Shown one piece after another: positions 35,756-47,756 of a stretch of DNA of 64,000 bases; within the stretch, counting starts at the first letter, position 1, and each line of letters starts with the position of its first letter. The notes under the pieces were generated by a model, which was not told the DNA's origin, made no database searches, and saw only the letters and a list, made by a program, of their open reading frames with translations. Source of the DNA: Sinotaia quadrata (Eukaryota > Mollusca > Gastropoda > Architaenioglossa > Viviparidae); contig CM054182.1 of the NCBI GenBank assembly GCA_028829895.1, positions 63,916,379 to 63,980,378 on the forward strand, read 5' to 3'. The position numbers were made by a program, and so were the translations under genes.

Positions 35756-36102
35756 AATGAACTATGCACGATAATGTACATGTATGCTATGTGTGTGTTG
35801 TCTAGGAACCATATATATGTGTGTTGGTATGTTATGTCCCTTATATATGTGCCTTATGTGTGCGATTGTGCTCTCCTATCTGCGATGTGTATGTGTGTGC
35901 GTGTGTATGTGTGGAAACCCCAGAGACTTCTTTCACTTTCACTGATGGCACCATGTCTTAATCGTCTGTTACAATGTTCCCTGTTCTGTAGAATAAATTG
36001 TCTCCGCTTTCATCCAATACTAGATCCAGTGATATATATATATATCTGTAATAGTACCCCCATAGCAGACAGAGTAACGCAATTACGTCACTGGTAATCA
36101 GA

Positions 36103-36145
36103 TTTGATTGAGTGTAGGGGGCGCTTCCGGCTTCTGCCGCTTTCG
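36103..36145 (+). repeat. Dispersed GC-rich motif, plus copy
   Basis: TTTGATTGAGTGTAGGGGG runs into GCGCTTCCGGCTTCTGCC, matching 1962-2013 in inverted orientation apart from a shorter G run. Confidence 0.5.
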
Positions 36146-36239
36146 GTAATCAGAGTTGTAGCTGGTTACAGATGTAGGAAACACACACCTGCTCACTTTG
36201 CTTGATGTAGAGCTGCTGTAGTTTGGGGTACTCAGTGAG

Positions 36240-36550
36240 GGATAATGCAGCTCAGAGCGAGAGAACGTGTAAACAGACAGTAAATGAGAGACAGGTAAGA
36301 TAAGGAGATAGAGAATGAAGGAGAGAAGAGAAAGACATACTACATAGAGAGTGAGAAGACATAGAGAGAGGAGAGATGGAAAGATGAAAATATACTACAT
36401 AGAGAAAAAGAGAGAAAGGACAGATACAGAGAGAGAGGGGAGTGGGTGGTTGGGAGAGAGAAGGAAAGAGAGAAAGGGGAACGATATACTGCACATTCGC
36501 ACACAATCACACGCACGTGCGTGCTTATATGCACACACACACACACACAG
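36240..36550. repeat. GA-rich purine tract and short CA run
   Basis: GAGAGA/AAAGAG low complexity, then CACACA at 36532-36548. Frames across it are artefacts. Confidence 0.85.
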
Positions 36551-37477
36551 AGCGAAGAGGCAGTGAGGGAAGGGAAGGGAAATAGTAAAAAAAAATTTAA
36601 AAGACAGAAGATGGAAGATTAAGAGGGAGGAATAATAATAACTAGAGGGGAGAAAAATCCAGTCAGGAACAAGGAAGAGGCTTGGCTTTCGCCCTGAGGT
36701 AACTGCTGAATCAGTAATCGTGCTGCCATATCACTAATTTTCCTAGCCTTACTAATTCACGAGGCAGAGGGCTCGCCCGTATATATGACCTAAATAGTAG
36801 CAAAAACCTTTAGTAGAGTTTAGCAACTTAATCTCAATTCATTTCGTTAATCAAATAATTGCCACTAGTATCACAGAGTAGCTTTTTTATTCATTCATAT
36901 TCTCTTTTCTAATCTAACAGGACTATGCTGGGGGGTGGGGGGTGTCAAAGCCATTTTGACTATTTATAAGACTCTATAGTATTTTAATTGCTAATGTAGA
37001 ATTGGGGAGGCGGGAAGTGTGTCAACCTTAACCACGGGCCCTAATGTGAATGGAAATGACCACGCTACCCAAGGTGAACACTCGGTTACACGCACACACT
37101 GACATACACACCATACACATACGCACAGTTTATGTGCACAAACACGAGAGGCCAGGACGGTTTATTTAAAGTTTTATAAGAATTAAATGACCAAACATAC
37201 ATAAGTTTTATAAGAATTAAATGACCGAACTGAGGGGTGGGATGGGAACAAAGAAACATACTTCACGCGCCAAGCAAAACAACAAGAAAGAAAAAAGACA
37301 ACTGCTCTTGCGCATAAGAAAGGCAAGTGCGTCCTGCAACCAGAACAGTAGAGGCTGAATGTGAATCTTGAGAAGTGACCTTGAAAAGCGGTCAGACATA
37401 ATAACCGGTGACTCTGGCTTTGAGACGAGCACTGTGGACAAACGACAATGTCGTGGGCACTGAACAGTGTGTTGTGT
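36551..37477. other. Stretch without a supported gene
   Basis: Contains an AAGTTTTATAAGAATTAAATGACC duplication of about 35 bp at 37170-37225. Confidence 0.35.
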
Positions 37478-37650
37478 TGTATTTTCTCGCAGGACAGTGA
37501 ACTGTGTTGCGTGTTGTATTTTCTCGCAGGACAGAGCACTGTGTTGCGTGCTGTATTTTCTCGCAGGACAGTGAACTGTGTTGCGTGTTGTATTTTCTCG
37601 CAGGACAGAGCACTGTGTTGCGTGCTGTATTTTCTCGCAGGACAGTGCAC
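37478..37650. repeat. 37-bp minisatellite with alternating variants
   Basis: Unit GTATTTTCTCGCAGGACAGT plus GAACTGTGTTGCGTGTT. Successive copies alternate GACAGTGAAC and GACAGAGCAC, so the real period is 74 bp. Confidence 0.93.
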
Positions 37651-37654
37651 TTTC

Positions 37655-37890
37655 AAACAATAAAATCGTGAGTTTTATAATTTCCCACTGTAGACAATAA
37701 AATTGCTATTTTAATTCCCCTCTTTCAATGAATAAAAATGTATTTCCTTAATTATCCACTTTCAACAATAAAATTGCTATCCTTTCGAATTCCCCACTTA
37801 TAAACAATAAATTTGCAACTTTTTAAATCCCCACTTTCAAACAATAAAATTATATTTTAAAAAAAAATCTCCCACTTAAACAATAAAATT
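37655..37890. repeat. About 40-bp diverged repeat
   Basis: About six copies of CCCACTTTCAAACAATAAAA then TTGCTATTTTAATT variants. Confidence 0.85.
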
Positions 37891-38009
37891 GTAATGTACA
37901 AGGTTCCTGGATTGTTGGTGCCAGAAATGACTGCAATGAAATTATTGGTTATTCTGAAAGAGCGGAAATATACGACAACACCCAAGACTTAAGTAATCAA
38001 TTCGAACAA

Positions 38010-38610
38010 GACAGTGACGGTTCGTTGACACATTTTATTCAAGCAAAAGACATTTAATTGGCACACTTTAGTCAAGCAAATGACGTTGAAATTGCGCACT
38101 ACGTTTGTAAATGACGTTTAAATGGCACTCTTTGTTCGAACAAATGACTTCGAAATTGTGCACTATGTTTAGTGAATGATGTATAAGGGCATTCTCTGTT
38201 CAAACAAATGACTTTGAAATTGCGCACTATGTGTAGTAAATGACGTTTAATTGGCACACTTTAGTCATGCAAATGACGTTGAAATTGCGCACTATGTGTA
38301 GTAAATGACGTTTAAATGGCATCTTTGTTCCAACAAATGACTTTGAAATTGCGCATTATGTTTAGGAAATGATTTTTAAATGGTACACTTTATTCAAGTA
38401 AATGACGTTGAAATTGTGCACCGTTATGTTTAGTAAATGATGTTTAATTGGCACACTTTATTCAAGTGAATAACTTTGAAATTGCGCACTATGTTAGGCA
38501 AATGATGTTTAATTGGCACACTTTATTCAAGTGAATAACTTTGAAATTGCGCACTATGTTAGGCAAATGATGCTTAATTGGCACAATTTGTTCCAGCAAA
38601 TGACTTTGAA
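38010..38610. repeat. About 61-bp minisatellite, about ten copies
   Basis: The unit contains AAATGACTTTGAAATTGCGC then ACTATGTTTAGTAAATGA and TTGGCACACTTTATTCAAG, with substantial variation. Confidence 0.9.
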
Positions 38611-39361
38611 ATTGCTATGTAACACTATCATGCTTTACCGTGAATCTGTTAATACTGGAAGCGGACACCAATATCAAAATCAATCAAACGAACCCAGGGA
38701 ACACACTCTGAAATTTCATTCGTTTGGGTCTTAAGAGCGTTTTGTAGAGGGATGGATGTACGCGTTTGTTCTTTAATTTTCGTTTTCCGTTTTGTTTTGT
38801 TTTTTCGCTGTTGTGTGGCTTGCAATTTAATACTTATATTTATATACTGCCGTGTTTTGCTTTAAATAGTTTTGCTTAATTTGCGCACATATACAGTAAA
38901 ATTTTGAAATAGCGGTCGAAGTCAAACACGACAATTTGACAGGGGTGTTATAAAGGGAAGTGGGGGACGCCAGAAACTCGACTAAATGAAAGAGTTATAG
39001 ATACAATTAAATTCATAAACATTTATTTTACGCAAACTCTGACAACATGGATTTTTGGAATAAAAGTACCGAGGGACCAAGTCCACTACAGAAAAGTGAG
39101 GAGACGCGGCTCCCCCCCTCCGTTCCCGCCCCACCCCACCTCCGCAATTTGCGCACACAAACACCACATACAGAAAAATTTTAGGAGAGCAGGCAAATGC
39201 TTGGATCACAGAAAAGCATGGCAAAGCACAGCATGACGTAAAAACACCTATTTACTTCTCAGTTGTGTCCCCTTAGTAAAGTCAGTAATACGCATTTTCT
39301 CTCTTTCTGAATATCTTTCTTGAACCGAAGCAATCGCGAATGGCAAAACATCCAGACAGAG

Positions 39362-39836
39362 TTTGTATAGTAGGCGACGGTATGCAAGAGTTTGTACAGT
39401 TAGCGACGGTATGCAAGAGTTTGTACAGTTAGCGACGGTATGCAAGAGATTGTACAGTTAGCGACGGTATGCAAGAGTTTGTACAGTTAGCGACGGTATG
39501 CAAGAGTTTGTACAGTTAGCGACGGTATGCAAGAGATTGTACAGTTAGCGACGGTATGCAAGAGTTTGTGACGGTATGCAAAAGTTTGTACAGTTAGCGA
39601 CGGTATGCAAGAGTTTGTAACGGTATGCAAGAGTTTGTACAGTTAGCGACGGTATGCAAGAGATTGTATAGTTAGCGACGGTATGCAAGAGTTTGTACAG
39701 TTAGCGACGGTATGCAAGAGTTTGTACAGTTAGCGACGGTATGCAAGAGTTTGTACAGTTAGCGACGGTATGCAAGAGTTTGTACAGTTAGCGACGGTAT
39801 GCAAGAGTTTGTACAGTTAGCGACGGTATGCAAGAC
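39362..39836. repeat. 29-bp minisatellite, about 16 copies
   Basis: The unit is AGTTTGTACAGTTAGCGACG plus GTATGCAAG, with two internal deletions giving 16-bp short units. Confidence 0.95.
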
Positions 39837-39964
39837 TGAGTCAAGTTCCGAAGAGTTTGATCTGATTTCAGAGTGGGAAGCCCACACATCGATATTTAAT
39901 TAACTGTGGAACATCAAGCGTATTTCGACAGACGTCTGCCAGTATCGTATGTAATTTATTGAAA

Positions 39965-40215
39965 ATATCCACTGATTCACATGCAGTAAGACCTCCTTGC
40001 GATTGATTCACGTATCGTAAGACCTCTTTACCACTGATTGACGTACAATAAGACCTCTTTACCACTGACTGACGTACAATAAGACCTCTTTACCATTGAA
40101 TGACGTACAATAAGACCTCTTTACCAATGATTGACATATAGTAAGATCTCTTTACCACGGTTTCATATACAGTAAAACCTCTTTACGACTGATTCACGAA
40201 CAGTAACACCTCTTA
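39965..40215. repeat. About 31-bp minisatellite, eight copies
   Basis: Units contain GACGTACAATAAGACCTCTT then TACCACTGA. Confidence 0.9.
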
Positions 40216-41159
40216 TGAATGTTACTGTATCTACTCAGTTACTGTACTAACTGCTACTGTTAAAAGTAGGCCATACTGCAAAGGCCAGGAAGGTAATATT
40301 GCCGCTATGAGAGAGAAACAAGTACATGTAATAGAAAAACACAATAGGCTGTTTTTTCAAATATATATATGACAACGTAAAACAACACATATACAGACGA
40401 ACGATTGATATATGTCCCATCAGAAAAGATAAGGCCCAAATCAAGAGAATGCAATTCTGTGTTACTATTAAAAAAAAAAAAAACTAATCAAGCAGGACCT
40501 ATCGTTATCGTCATCATCATCATCAGCATTGGGCTGAGCTTGAAGATAGACTGGTAGTTATCTAAACAGTGTTTATGTGTTTACTTGCCATTGTCCTTGA
40601 CATTTCTTAAACATATGTTTGGAAATACGAAGTGAACATGACGTAGCGGGTACAAAGAAGAAACGCTAAATGACTCAGGCAGGCACGCTTAATGCAGTAA
40701 ATAACAGCCAACAAATGGCTATATAATCTGTGTACATATTCTATTTACCAACAGAGGGGGACAGAGTTATGGCATTAATCGTAACGTGGTGATGGCATCT
40801 GATCTAAACTATCTCGATTCTTGAGTCTCGAGAATAATGTACCCAATAATAATATCCGTCTCTCCTTGCATCCATCAGACAACTCGAGGGGGGGGGAGGG
40901 GCAAAAGGTGCACGCGCACAAGTCCTATCAAAACACATCGCCCGTGCGCACTCGCGAGACGAAAATAAACACCACATCCAAGTATAGATCATTTTTCTGG
41001 ATAGCAACGTCAGTGTTTCGAGCTTCTGACTTGTATCGGTCTTTGTGCGTCTGTTTGTGTGTACGTGCTTTCCTATTTAATTGTTTGTGTGCACACGTGT
41101 TGTGAATTAAATTCCACTCTTCTGGTTAGAGTACACGATCGTAAGAAATGATTAGTTCA
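40216..41159. other. Stretch without a supported gene
   Basis: Small CATCAT run at 40513. A GC-richer patch at 40850-40980 has frames on both strands without splice support. Confidence 0.35.
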
Positions 41160-41360
41160 AACCATATTCACAACGTGTGACGAATAACAGATGGTCACAA
41201 TATGTAACGAATAACATATGGTCTCAGTGGGTAATGAATAAGAGAAGATGGCACATCTAGAAACTACGTTACAATGGTCACAGTAAGTAATGAAAAACGT
41301 TTCTTAATATGGTCACAACACATAACGGAATAATATATCTTAAGATGGTCACATCACGTA
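41160..41360. repeat. Diverged tandem repeat
   Basis: Units contain GGTCACAATATGTAACGAAT then AACATAT. Confidence 0.7.
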
Positions 41361-41399
41361 CAACACAACCACAGTGTACTTAGAGCTAACCTGCTTAAA

Positions 41400-41735
41400 T
41401 TTCTAAAGATATATCTGTGTAGCCTTTCAGTGGCCTGGCTTCGATTTGTTCTGTAGATCTATAAGTGCTGTTTTTCAGTGGCCTGTCTGCGATAAGATTT
41501 CTATAGATATATCTGTGTAGCCTTTCAGTGGCCTGACTGATTTGTTTTGTAGATCTAAAAGTGCTGTTTTTCAGTGGCCTATCTACGATAAGATTTCTAC
41601 AGATATATCTGTGTAGTCTTTCAGTGGCCTGACTGTGATTTGTTCTGTAGATCTATAAGTGCTGTTTTTCAGTGGACTGTCTGCGATAAGATTTCTATAG
41701 ATATATCTGTGCAGTCTTTCAGTGGCCTGTGTCGG
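41400..41735. repeat. About 95-bp repeat, three and a half copies
   Basis: The unit contains GATATATCTGTGTAGCCTTT and TCTGTAGATCTATAAGTGCT, each half ending in CAGTGGCCTG, so it is built from two related halves. Confidence 0.9.
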
Positions 41736-41968
41736 TAGCGTTCATATCTGTGATTAAAGTGAAAGCTCCGAGCACAGACTGTAATAAAAATTTGATTGAC
41801 AGTTTAGAAAGAACTCCTCACCTCATCGGTCAGTGGCTTTGATCTGTCGGAGATATACACTTCCCTACAGATGGGTGGGGGTAAAGAAGAGAGATAAGCG
41901 ATATGGGTATTAATTCTGCTATGAATGACTAAGAAAAAATGCACTGACGAGTTGCACCTACTTCTCTC

Positions 41969-42306
41969 CGACATTAGGCCTACCACTTAAAATAGCTTTT
42001 CATGTAGTGTTTATTGTTTTATGTCGACATTAGGCCTACCACTTAAAATAGCTTTTCGTGTAGTGTTTATTGTTTTATGTCGACATTAGGCCTACCACTT
42101 AAAATAGCTTTTCATGTAGTGTTTATTGTTTTATGTCGACATTAGGCCTACCACTTAAAATAGCTTTTCGTGTAGTGTTTATTGTTTTATGTCGACATTA
42201 GGCCTACCACTTAAAATAGCTTTTCATGTAGTGTTTATTGTTTTATGTCGACATTAGGCCTACCACTTAAAATAGCTTTTCGTGTAGTGTTTATTGTTTT
42301 ATGTCG
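41969..42306. repeat. 56-bp minisatellite, six copies, strictly alternating
   Basis: The unit starts ACATTAGGCCTACCACTTAA. Copies 1, 3 and 5 read TTTTCATG and copies 2, 4 and 6 read TTTTCGTG, with no other difference seen, so the array is a 112-bp unit repeated three times. Confidence 0.97.
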
Positions 42307-42867
42307 TAGCGGTCCTGGCAAATAATGAATAAATAAAGGTAAACAGAGCGGTATTATATTAAATAGGACAAAGACAAGATTCTACAATATGAGAGTACAG
42401 TAAGAAAACTTTGTCACTCTAATACACGCTAATAGAAAATGCGACTTAAATACAAAGGTCTCCGACACAGACATAAGAACATTATTTCAGAGAACTCTTT
42501 TTAAAATTGTTTTTAAAGCGAAACTAGTCAACCAAATTATTTACATAGCTCTGAGATCGGTGCTTGCAAATGGCAATTACGCACGTGCCTACTGCAGCTT
42601 TTAGAGGAAGACAGCAAATCTAAGCTTATCACTGCCGATTGCATCAGTTAAACGATTTGCCTCTTTTGAGTGCAGAATCGGTGTCGCCGCGTAACACGTC
42701 CTGAGTAGCTAAATTGATTTCGCGCCACCGCGTCACTATTTACGGCACCTGATCAAAGACAGGCGTAGATGAAATTGTTTTGTGGTGTTCACTCTCTCGT
42801 CGCTTGCACAGGAATGTCTTGTAATGCTTGCTTGTTTTGCGCACTGCTACTGTTGCACAACTCACTT
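42307..42867. other. Stretch without a supported gene
   Basis: No exon-like frame outside the adjacent array. Confidence 0.35.
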
Positions 42868-43060
42868 TGCCTTGGTGCAAATGCTCTTCGCCTTGTGTAC
42901 ATCGCACTTGGCCTTGGTGCAAATGCACTTCGCCTTGTGTACATCGCACTTGGCCTTGGTGCAAATGCACTTCGCCTTGTGTACATCGCACTTGGCCTTG
43001 GTGAAAATGCACTTCGCCTTGTGTACATCGCACTTGGCCTTGGTGCAAATGCACTTCATC
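42868..43060. repeat. 42-bp minisatellite, four and a half copies
   Basis: The unit is CTTGGTGCAAATGCACTTCG plus CCTTGTGTACATCGCACTTGGC. Open frames on both strands follow from the period. Confidence 0.93.
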
Positions 43061-43427
43061 TTGAATGAAATGAGGTGTGATTACGATATGAATGAATTGT
43101 ATACTTGGGCAACGATGACGACATGAATACAATTTAACTTCAATTATGATGACGATATAATTTTGGATTATATATTTATTATAAGGATTATATACAGGAA
43201 GCTTAATAGAGCGTCTAATCTTATTAAAGATATAACCACTTTACAATAATTATAATATATTATACCTGACTCTAAAAATGCAAACAACTTAAACCCATAT
43301 GAAAATTGAAAGAACATGAAAACAAAACAAAACAAAATGAAACAATGTGCATAATGTCAACATAAAACAAACTAAAGTAGTTACAAAATTAGGACATAAA
43401 TAAAAATGAATTTTCAAATGTGAAACT

Positions 43428-43810
43428 ACAGCAGCCTTTCTCAACCTTTTTACCCTAGAGGAACTCTTGAAATAATTATTTTCAGGTATCAGGGAACCCT
43501 TGAATAAGAATTACTGTATCTATGATGTTTATTTCTTTCAATCATAATCTCTCAGGGAACCCTTAGCAACCCCTCGCGAAATCTTTAACAATCTTTCAGG
43601 GAACCCTTAGCAACCTCTCGCGGAACCCTTAGCAATCTCTCAGGGAACACTTAGCAACCTCTCGCGGAACCCTTAGCAATCTCTCAGGGAACCCTTAGCA
43701 ACCTCTCGCGGAACCCTTAGCAATCTCTCAGGGAACCCTTAGCAACCTCTCGCGGAACCCTTAGCAATCTCTCAGGGAACCCTTAGCAACCTCTCGCGGA
43801 ACCCTGATTT
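43428..43810 (+). mobile_element. hAT-like terminal sequence with tandemly expanded interior
   Basis: The left edge CAGCAGCCTTTCTCAACC resembles the CAGnG...TTCTCAACC ends common in hAT elements. The inside is a 44-bp repeat made of two 22-bp halves, CTCAGGGAACCCTTAGCAAC and CTCGCGGAACCCTTAGCAAT, about six times (43545-43805). No right inverted terminus or 8-bp duplication was confirmed. Confidence 0.4.
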
Positions 43811-43969
43811 AGAGCAACAATGACAAGAACATTGACAGTGGCAAGACGGCGGGAAAAAAAGAAAAGCAGACAATCATTGATAAAGTGGTCGCTGAGAAAT
43901 TAAAATACTGAATAGTCTCCGTTCAGAGTCAGCAGAAAGGACGACCCGTCTACAGAGGTTTTCCGGTAG

Positions 43970-44101
43970 CGACCATATGACGTCAGTGATGCGAGTCCAA
44001 CAGATCGTGTGCAAAGTCGAAATGATGCCAACTTTTACGGTCCTCAGATGAAAGACCAAGTTCATGGCCGGCACTCGAATGAAAACACTATCAATAACAA
44101 A
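43970..44101 (+). CDS. Candidate plus-strand internal exon, 44 codons
   Basis: The acceptor GGTTTTCCGGTAG ends at 43969 and donor-like AACAAA|GTAAAC follows 44101, giving exactly 44 codons in phase 0-0. The codon pattern is strongly purine-any-pyrimidine and the product polar (RPYDVSDASPTDRVQSR, NDANFYGPQMKDQV). No partner exon was located, and the gene, if real, is unidentified. The minus strand is also open here but looks less protein-like. Confidence 0.3.
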
Positions 44102-44525
44102 GTAAACACAAATAGACACATACCCCCCCCCCCAAGCATATCCATATATGTATGCACGCATGCACAATGCTCAACCGAGGTAAAGAGATTAAATAAACAG
44201 GGAATGATGACAAGCAAATCGCACAAGAATTAAAATATGAAATATATTTAATTGTATGGAGGACGTTTAATTATATTGTTGTACCTAATCATCTGTTTGT
44301 TGATATATATTGTATTATAAACAAAGTGAGGTCACCCAGCAGTGTTGTTGTAGGAAAACTACTGATATTATAGACGTATTATGTTAAAAAACGCTTAATA
44401 CCGGAGACACTCTGTAGTACACTTTATGTTAGAATATATCCGTTTGGTGGTAGTGGCCAGGCATTGTAGGTTACACCAAGAAAAATATACTTCGACGACA
44501 CTGCAGCAGTGTTCCAGCAACATTT
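44102..44525. other. AT-rich stretch
   Basis: No gene beyond the candidate exon ending at 44101; a poly-C run at 44123. Confidence 0.35.
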
Positions 44526-45115
44526 TTGAACGTATTAACAATATATTGGACAAAGTGTGAAATGTTTGAATGTATTAACAATATATTGGACAAAGTGTGA
44601 AATGTTTGAATGTATTTAACAATATATTGGACAAAGTGTGAAATGTTTGAATGTATTAACAATATATTGGACAAAGTGTGAATTGTTTGAATGTATTAAC
44701 AATATATTGGACAAAGTGTGAAATGTTTGAATGTATTAACAATATATTGGACAAAGTGTGAAATGTTTGAATGTATTAACCATATATTGGACAAAGTGTG
44801 AACTGTTTGAATGTATTAACAATATATTGGACAAAGTGTGAAATGTTTGAATGTATTAACAATATATTGGACAAAGTGTGAAATGTTTGAATGTATTAAC
44901 AATATATTGGACAAAGTGTGAAATGTTTGAATGTATTAACAATATATTGGACAAAGTGTGAAATGTTTGAATGTATTAACCATATATTGGACAAAGTGTG
45001 AAATGTTTGAATGTATTAACAATATATTGGACAAAGTGTGAAATGTTTGAATGTATTAACAATATATTGGACAAAGTGTGAAATGTTTGAATGTATTAAC
45101 AATATATTGGACAAA
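44526..45115. repeat. 40-bp minisatellite, about 15 copies
   Basis: The unit is TTTGAATGTATTAACAATAT plus ATTGGACAAAGTGTGAAATG. Copies are almost identical; one has an extra T. Confidence 0.97.
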
Positions 45116-45152
45116 CTGCATAAAGAGAAGCCACCTTATAATAAATCCAGTA

Positions 45153-45335
45153 CAGCGTGTGAGCACTTTAACCAAGTTTACTAAGGTACAATACATAATA
45201 CTCAAGATGTCATACAGCGTGTGAGCACTTTAACCAAGTTTACTAAGGTACAATACATAATACTCAAGATGTCATACAGCGTGTGAGCACTTTAACCAAG
45301 TTTACTAAGGTACAATACGTAAAACTCAAGACGCC
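45153..45335. repeat. 62-bp repeat, three copies
   Basis: The unit contains ACAGCGTGTGAGCACTTTAA and TACTAAGGTACAATACATAA. Confidence 0.94.
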
Positions 45336-45396
45336 ATGCAAAGTTTCACCCCAGCACAACCATTCACGTACAATTTGTCGTGCTTTGGGGCTTACC

Positions 45397-45442
45397 GCAT
45401 TCCGACTACCCTTACCGCATTCCGACTACCCTTACCGCATTC
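45397..45442. repeat. 18-bp repeat, three copies
   Basis: TTACCGCATTCCGACTACCC in tandem, the last copy truncated. Confidence 0.85.
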
Positions 45443-45959
45443 CGAACACAGTCTGTGTTAGTCCCTACACAACATGTTAGCCACAGGTTGCGTGAAATAT
45501 AGACATTATACAGAAGTCGTCTTGTTGTAGTAGCACACACAAGTATACACAGTATAACCTTGTGAACATAATTATTAAAAAGATGTGCAGCGATCAGCAA
45601 TTTCATCTTAGTTTTCTTGTTAATAGTATTATGCTCTAAACTCGGCAGTACGGATAAATTTGTCCATAAAACTAGTAAACACATCACCTAATTGCACTAC
45701 AAAGTTATCGACTCCAATAATAAAATGCCTTTGCGGATAATGATAAGCATTACAGGCCTTAGAATAAATGTTTGAAACATTAGTAACAAATAGATTAACG
45801 AAGAAAGAAAGGAAAAAGAAAACGATTAAAAGCAAGCAAAATCATATACTTATGCAAACAAAATAAAAAGACGGAAATATTCTGATATATTTTAGTTATG
45901 TGAGAAATATAAAAGTCTGAAAAGTGCGTTTGACTACATTACTTTTCTAACCTTATAAC

Positions 45960-46012
45960 ACTCACATAAACACACACACACACACACACACACACGTATG
46001 TGTGTGTGTGGC
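45960..46012. repeat. Palindromic CA/TG microsatellite
   Basis: A CA run meets a TG run at ACACGTATGTGT, forming a natural hairpin just before the dispersed repeat at 46014. Confidence 0.9.
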
Positions 46013-46013
46013 G

Positions 46014-46585
46014 AAGTAAATTTGCCTATCCCTATTTTAAAATTTAATTGTTATATAAATTGTTGGATTGTCAGAGTGACCTGACCTTGGGCACGCCTTA
46101 CAATGGTAATTTTGTGAGTTGAGAATATGTTAGAATTTGCTCAGGTAATGCAAACTAATTCCATCTAGGTGAGTAGTTTTATTTACTCAGTGGTTATGAT
46201 TTACGAGAACGAGACCAGCCAATGGGCTGAGATCTAAAAGTTTACCTGCTGTAGAGAAATCTATTGTCTGATCACTTGAATTTGAAGTGGCAAAGAAGTC
46301 CGGTCTTGAAAGGCGACGTTAGCTTTAATGGTAAGTTAACTGACTGTTTGAGAGAGAATGGACTTAGAAATTTTGCTATTGATGTGTTATACTTGTGTTT
46401 TAAGTAGAGATGTTTTATGTGAGTAGACTATAATTTCTACAAATGTTTGAACTAAGCTGCTAATGTGTTGTACGCTAAAACACTTGACATTGCTTTTGCT
46501 GAACCCTTTCATTAAACTATAACACTATTTATTATGCTGTGTGCGTGTTTCGGGCTAATAAATACTGTTGCAGGAAATTGTAAGA
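46014..46585 (+). mobile_element. Dispersed 0.57-kb repeat, plus-oriented copy
   Basis: It begins AGTAAATTTGCCTATCCC after a GT-rich run and ends near GTTGCAGGAAATTGTAAG. It is colinear with the reverse complement of 47757-48355. Shared blocks include GACCAGCCAATGGGCTGAG, CTAATAAATACTGTTGCAGG and TTTATTATGCTGTGTGC. No coding frame; the class is unknown. AATAAA near the 3' end would fit a solo LTR or the tail of a retroelement. Confidence 0.65.
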
Positions 46586-46861
46586 GAGAATTATTAATAA
46601 CATAAAGTATGATTCTCATCATTTGAAATTATGAAAGATTAATAAATAATAAAAATAATTATCAATGGCGTTGGCATCACAATATGTATACACACAACCC
46701 TACAGCAAACACTGCAACTACTACCTCCACCACCTTCTACAAAGGAAGGAAGGAAGGAATAGAACAAAAAGATCCAAGCATATTTTAAATAATAATAATA
46801 GTAATAAAAGCAGTGTGTCCATAAAAAATATTTAAATTTGATCGAGCTAAATATTTTACCT

Positions 46862-46926
<65 letters not shown>

Positions 46927-47052
46927 CCATTCACAAATACATCCCCTTATATGCACGCACACATTCATACAGATATACACACACACACACACACACGTAT
47001 GTATATCCATCACACACACACATACATACACACACACACACACATTTATCCA
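46862..47052. repeat. (CGCA)n and CA microsatellites
   Basis: CGCA repeated, then CA runs with interruptions. Open frames here are artefacts. Confidence 0.95.
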
Positions 47053-47627
47053 CACACACAAAAACAAACACACTCATATTTATTTGCACACGTATACACA
47101 CAACCGTACAGCACTTACTATAACAACAACAAAAAATAAAAAAAAATTAAAGAGAAATAAAGAAGAAACAGTACATTACTGCATTCCTAAGGTCACAGTA
47201 CTAACGTCACACCAAGTAAATTCCAACAGCCACTATCATGGAGCAAAAATGGTTTCAGGAATCCATCAGGACAAAATCAAATATCAGTAGTGTCAAAAAT
47301 ACATTAGACTAATTGTTTCGTGGTGAAGTGTGCTCTCATGAGACGAGACCATTTACAGGCTACTGATGGAGAGTCTCCGATTGCCGAATTATCAGTTACA
47401 CAAGCTATTGGACAGGCAGCTATGTCCCCCATTTGATTTTTAAAAAAATTATTTGTCATAGCTTATATAATTTTCTCGTTAAATGTGGATGTAATTTAAA
47501 TTGGACCAATTTAATGAGAGAAAATTCGATAACGTCATTTGAATTCGAAAGTATATCCATCACAACAAATTATCCCATTCATTGGTTATCACATCATATT
47601 AAATGGTAAAAACGTCGGTACTTGTTA

Positions 47628-47735
47628 TTTTCAAAACACCACATAGCTCTATTAATTTCCAAAACACCACTTAGTTCTATTTATTTTCAGAACACCACTT
47701 AGTTCTATTTATTTTCAGAATATTTTAGTCCATTT
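47628..47735. repeat. 28-bp minisatellite, left segment
   Basis: Copies of ACCACTTAGTTCTATTTATT then TTCAAAAC. The same array resumes at 48361 beyond the inserted dispersed repeat. Confidence 0.88.
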
Positions 47736-47756
47736 CTTTCTTACATTCATGTCTCA

